Origin: Clostridia bacterium | GTDB lineage: Bacteria > Bacillota > Clostridia > Oscillospirales > SIG627 | NCBI GenBank assembly: GCA_017408325.1 | Contig: JAFQUW010000147.1 | Span: 1 to 6,198, forward strand | Reading direction: 5' to 3' | DNA length: 6,198 nucleotides | In this document: one piece after another, positions 5,123 through 6,198 of the stretch | Layout: every line of letters starts with the position of its first letter | Numbering within the stretch: position 1 is the first letter of the stretch | Program-made: the position numbers and the translations under genes | Notes under the pieces: generated by a model | The model's input: only the letters and a program-made list of their open reading frames with translations | Told to the model about the DNA's origin: nothing | Databases searched by the model: none

Positions 5123-6016
5123 ATGAATCGAATTTACGAACAACAAGCGGCAAACTCTCGCCGGGCGACGCTTTCCACGCGTTACAACAGCGCGGTGGGC
5201 AATCTGTTGCTTGTCGTGGTTTTCACGGTTGTGAACCTTGTGCTTTTGCTCGTGCAGTCCGGCACGTATTTCCTGTTTTCCGCGTTTGTGCCGTACTTTT
5301 TGACGACGGAGGGAATGCTTCTCACCGGCCGTTTTTCCGAGGAGTTTCTCGGAGAGGAACTGTGGATGCCGGCGGTGATGGGCGACGGCTTCTTCTGGGC
5401 GATGCTTGTCGCGTCCGCGGTCATCGTGGTGCTGTATCTGGTCAGTTTCCTGCTTGCCAAAAAGCAAAAGATCGGCTGGCTGATCTTTGCACTCGTCTTT
5501 TTTGCCCTCGATACGCTGGCGATGCTTGCCCTCGGCGGCCTGGAGGCGGATATGCTTATCGACGTCGCCTTCCACGCTTGGGTGATCGTTTCGCTTTCCA
5601 TGGGGATCCACGCGCATTTCGCACTGAAAAAATTGCCGCCCGAGGTCGTGACGCCTCCGACCTTTGACCCTGCAACACAGACTCAGCCGACGCCTCCGAG
5701 TTACACCCCTGCAACACAGGCTCAGCCGATGGCAGATACCCCCGCGCTTCGCCGCGCGGACATCGACGTCAAAGCACGCACCCTCGTCTCGGCAGAGATC
5801 CCGGGTTATCGCATTGAGTTTCGTCGCGTGAAGAAGACCAACGAGCTGGTCGTCAACGGCATCGTTTACGCCGAGTACGTCGCGGCGATCGAACGTAGCC
5901 ATGAGTTGTACGCCTTTGTCGGCGGACACCACATTCTTGCAAATTACAACGGAGTTTCCGCTTGCACCCTCGTTGTGGACGGACAAAAGATCGCAACGAA
6001 GATCCGTTGGATCTGA
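5123..6016 (+). CDS. multi-helix membrane protein with Pro/Thr/Gln repeat linker and beta-rich C-terminal domain
   Basis: This 297-residue protein has three parts. The N-terminal half carries about four or five membrane helices (roughly 26-45, possibly 48-60, 90-112, 117-138 and 145-166). A low-complexity linker (about 172-207) contains two tandem 13-residue units, TPPTFDPATQTQP and TPPSYTPATQAQP. The C-terminal domain (about 212-297) has alternating hydrophobic and charged stretches (YRIEFRRVKKTNELVVNGIVY, HELYAFVGGHHILANYNG, CTLVVDGQKIATKIRWI) that suggest a beta-rich fold. I recall similar tails in membrane proteins of Clostridia but know of no assigned function. The start ATG 5123 has GGGAGG at 5112-5117. 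It is the last gene of unit 2, closing 18 nt before the terminator stem. Confidence 0.85.
   Translation: MNRIYEQQAANSRRATLSTRYNSAVGNLLLVVVFTVVNLVLLLVQSGTYFLFSAFVPYFLTTEGMLLTGRFSEEFLGEELWMPAVMGDGFFWAMLVASAVIVVLYLVSFLLAKKQKIGWLIFALVFFALDTLAMLALGGLEADMLIDVAFHAWVIVSLSMGIHAHFALKKLPPEVVTPPTFDPATQTQPTPPSYTPATQAQPMADTPALRRADIDVKARTLVSAEIPGYRIEFRRVKKTNELVVNGIVYAEYVAAIERSHELYAFVGGHHILANYNGVSACTLVVDGQKIATKIRWI
5651..5728 (+). repeat. in-frame 39-bp tandem duplication in the linker of the 297-aa protein
   Basis: Bases 5651-5689 and 5690-5728 are two adjacent units of exactly 39 bp that match at 32 positions, with six of the seven differences clustered in bases 11-17 of the unit. Each unit encodes 13 residues, so the frame is kept. 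The units code for residues 177-189 and 190-202. This points to a past slippage or unequal-crossover duplication that lengthened the linker. Confidence 0.8.
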
Positions 6017-6034
6017 CTTTCGAAAACCTCCAAA

Positions 6035-6062
6035 CGGCACCGCTTCTGCGGTGCCGCTTTTT
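6035..6062 (+). terminator. intrinsic terminator of unit 2
   Basis: CGGCACCGC (6035-6043) and GCGGTGCCG (6048-6056) form a perfect nine-pair GC-rich stem with a TTCT loop, followed by CTTTTTG. It begins 18 nt after the TGA of the 297-aa gene. It is a textbook Rho-independent terminator for the + strand and ends the second unit. Confidence 0.93.
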
Positions 6063-6071
6063 GTATCCGAA

Positions 6072-6094
6072 AACCACGCGATAGTCGCGTGGTT
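6072..6094. other. second perfect hairpin downstream of the terminator
   Basis: AACCACGCGA (6072-6081) and TCGCGTGGTT (6085-6094) form a perfect ten-pair stem with a TAG loop. On the + strand it is followed by CAAAAAAGG, not a U-run. On the - strand it is followed by TTCGG, giving only a weak U-run, so it could at most be a poor terminator for a gene reading leftward. It may be a back-up structure, or the remnant or target site of a mobile element. Confidence 0.6.
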
Positions 6095-6117
6095 CAAAAA
6101 AGGTTAACCGATGAGAA

Positions 6118-6183
6118 AATCCTCCGATTGTGTTAAGATGAAGGTGACCTGCCAGTCACAGACAAAACAACAATCGGAGGATT
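6118..6183 (+). promoter_or_regulatory. 14-bp inverted repeat sequestering a Shine-Dalgarno sequence
   Basis: AATCCTCCGATTGT (6118-6131) is the exact reverse complement of ACAATCGGAGGATT (6170-6183). A smaller GTGAC/GTCAC stem (6144-6148 with 6155-6159) nests inside. The right arm carries GGAGG (6176-6180), the ribosome site for the ATG at 6190, and the left arm supplies the CCTCC that would mask it. RNA made from upstream would fold with the ribosome site closed. The structure is seen directly; the regulatory role is inferred. Confidence 0.65.
6131..6139 (+). promoter_or_regulatory. candidate extended -10 promoter between the repeat arms
   Basis: TGTTAAGAT at 6131-6139 fits TGn plus TAAGAT, four of six matches to TATAAT, with the same extended form as the two other promoters in the window. 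There is no good -35 at 16-18 bp. A start near 6146 would give an RNA without the left repeat arm, leaving the GGAGG open. The call is tentative. Confidence 0.4.
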
Positions 6184-6189
6184 CAGTCA

Positions 6190-6198
6190 ATGAAAAAA
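6190..6198 (+). CDS. 5' end of a gene cut by the window edge (MKK...)
   Basis: ATG AAA AAA at 6190-6198 follows GGAGG (6176-6180) with a nine-base gap, a usable ribosome site. Only three codons are in the window, so nothing can be said about the product. A competing open frame begins at ATG 6111 (AAGG at 6100-6103 upstream) and also runs to the window edge in another frame (MRKSSDCVKMKV...). I judge it less likely because it spans the inverted repeat and looks non-coding. The preceding structure would suit a transposase, but that is a guess. Confidence 0.5.

Noticed and set aside
3898..6097. Long antisense open frames (380 codons at 3898-5040 and 350 codons at 5045-6097)
   Set aside because: They lie opposite well-supported + strand genes including the GDSL hydrolase, have arginine/histidine/glutamine-rich translations without domains, and no ribosome sites. 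They arise from GC-biased codon use.
1..6198. CRISPR array, tRNA, rRNA or known riboswitch
   Set aside because: No regularly spaced repeats, cloverleaf or recognisable rRNA or riboswitch core was seen on either strand.

Overview
The window looks like chromosomal DNA of a moderately GC-rich member of the Clostridia (Firmicutes), perhaps a gut or rumen Oscillospirales/Christensenellales-type bacterium. The signs are strong AGGAGG-type ribosome binding sites before almost every gene, a DUF1292 (YrzB-like) protein, YcxB-like, bacterial-PH-like and YbjQ proteins, and several small membrane proteins of the kind common in uncultured Clostridia. The code reads as standard. The taxonomic placement is an inference from gene content and style; no rRNA or marker gene is present.

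All genes lie on the + strand in two tandem transcription units. Bases 1-150 are AT-rich and apparently non-coding; they hold an imperfect 17-bp direct repeat and a 9-bp inverted repeat. Unit 1 starts at an extended -10 promoter (151-180). It carries a DUF1292 protein (225-506), a CobB-type sirtuin deacylase (561-1298), an adenylate-kinase-like P-loop protein (1306-1809), a four-helix membrane protein (1860-2270) and a two-helix protein with a PH-like cytoplasmic domain (2267-2797). Two strong hairpins (1780-1845) separate the soluble genes from the membrane genes.

Unit 2 starts at a second extended -10 promoter (2821-2849). It carries a YcxB-like membrane protein (2875-3393), a 74-aa two-helix protein (3409-3633), a YbjQ/UPF0145 protein (3614-3931), a single-helix anchored unknown (3928-4422), an SGNH/GDSL esterase (4444-5085) and a 297-aa multi-helix protein with a repeat-containing linker and a beta-rich tail (5123-6016). 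It ends at a clear intrinsic terminator (6035-6062). Overlapping starts and stops (ATGA, GTGA, a 20-nt overlap) point to translational coupling inside the units.

After the terminator come a second hairpin (6072-6094) and then a 14-bp inverted repeat (6118-6131/6170-6183). The right arm of that repeat contains the Shine-Dalgarno sequence of a gene beginning at 6190 and cut off by the window edge. A candidate promoter between the arms would make transcripts lacking the left arm, so read-through RNA would be folded shut while native RNA would be open. That layout is known from insertion sequences and is the most interesting feature here, although the downstream gene is not visible. I see no recognisable defence system, CRISPR array, tRNA or rRNA. 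The rest reads as ordinary chromosomal sequence with several membrane proteins of unknown function.
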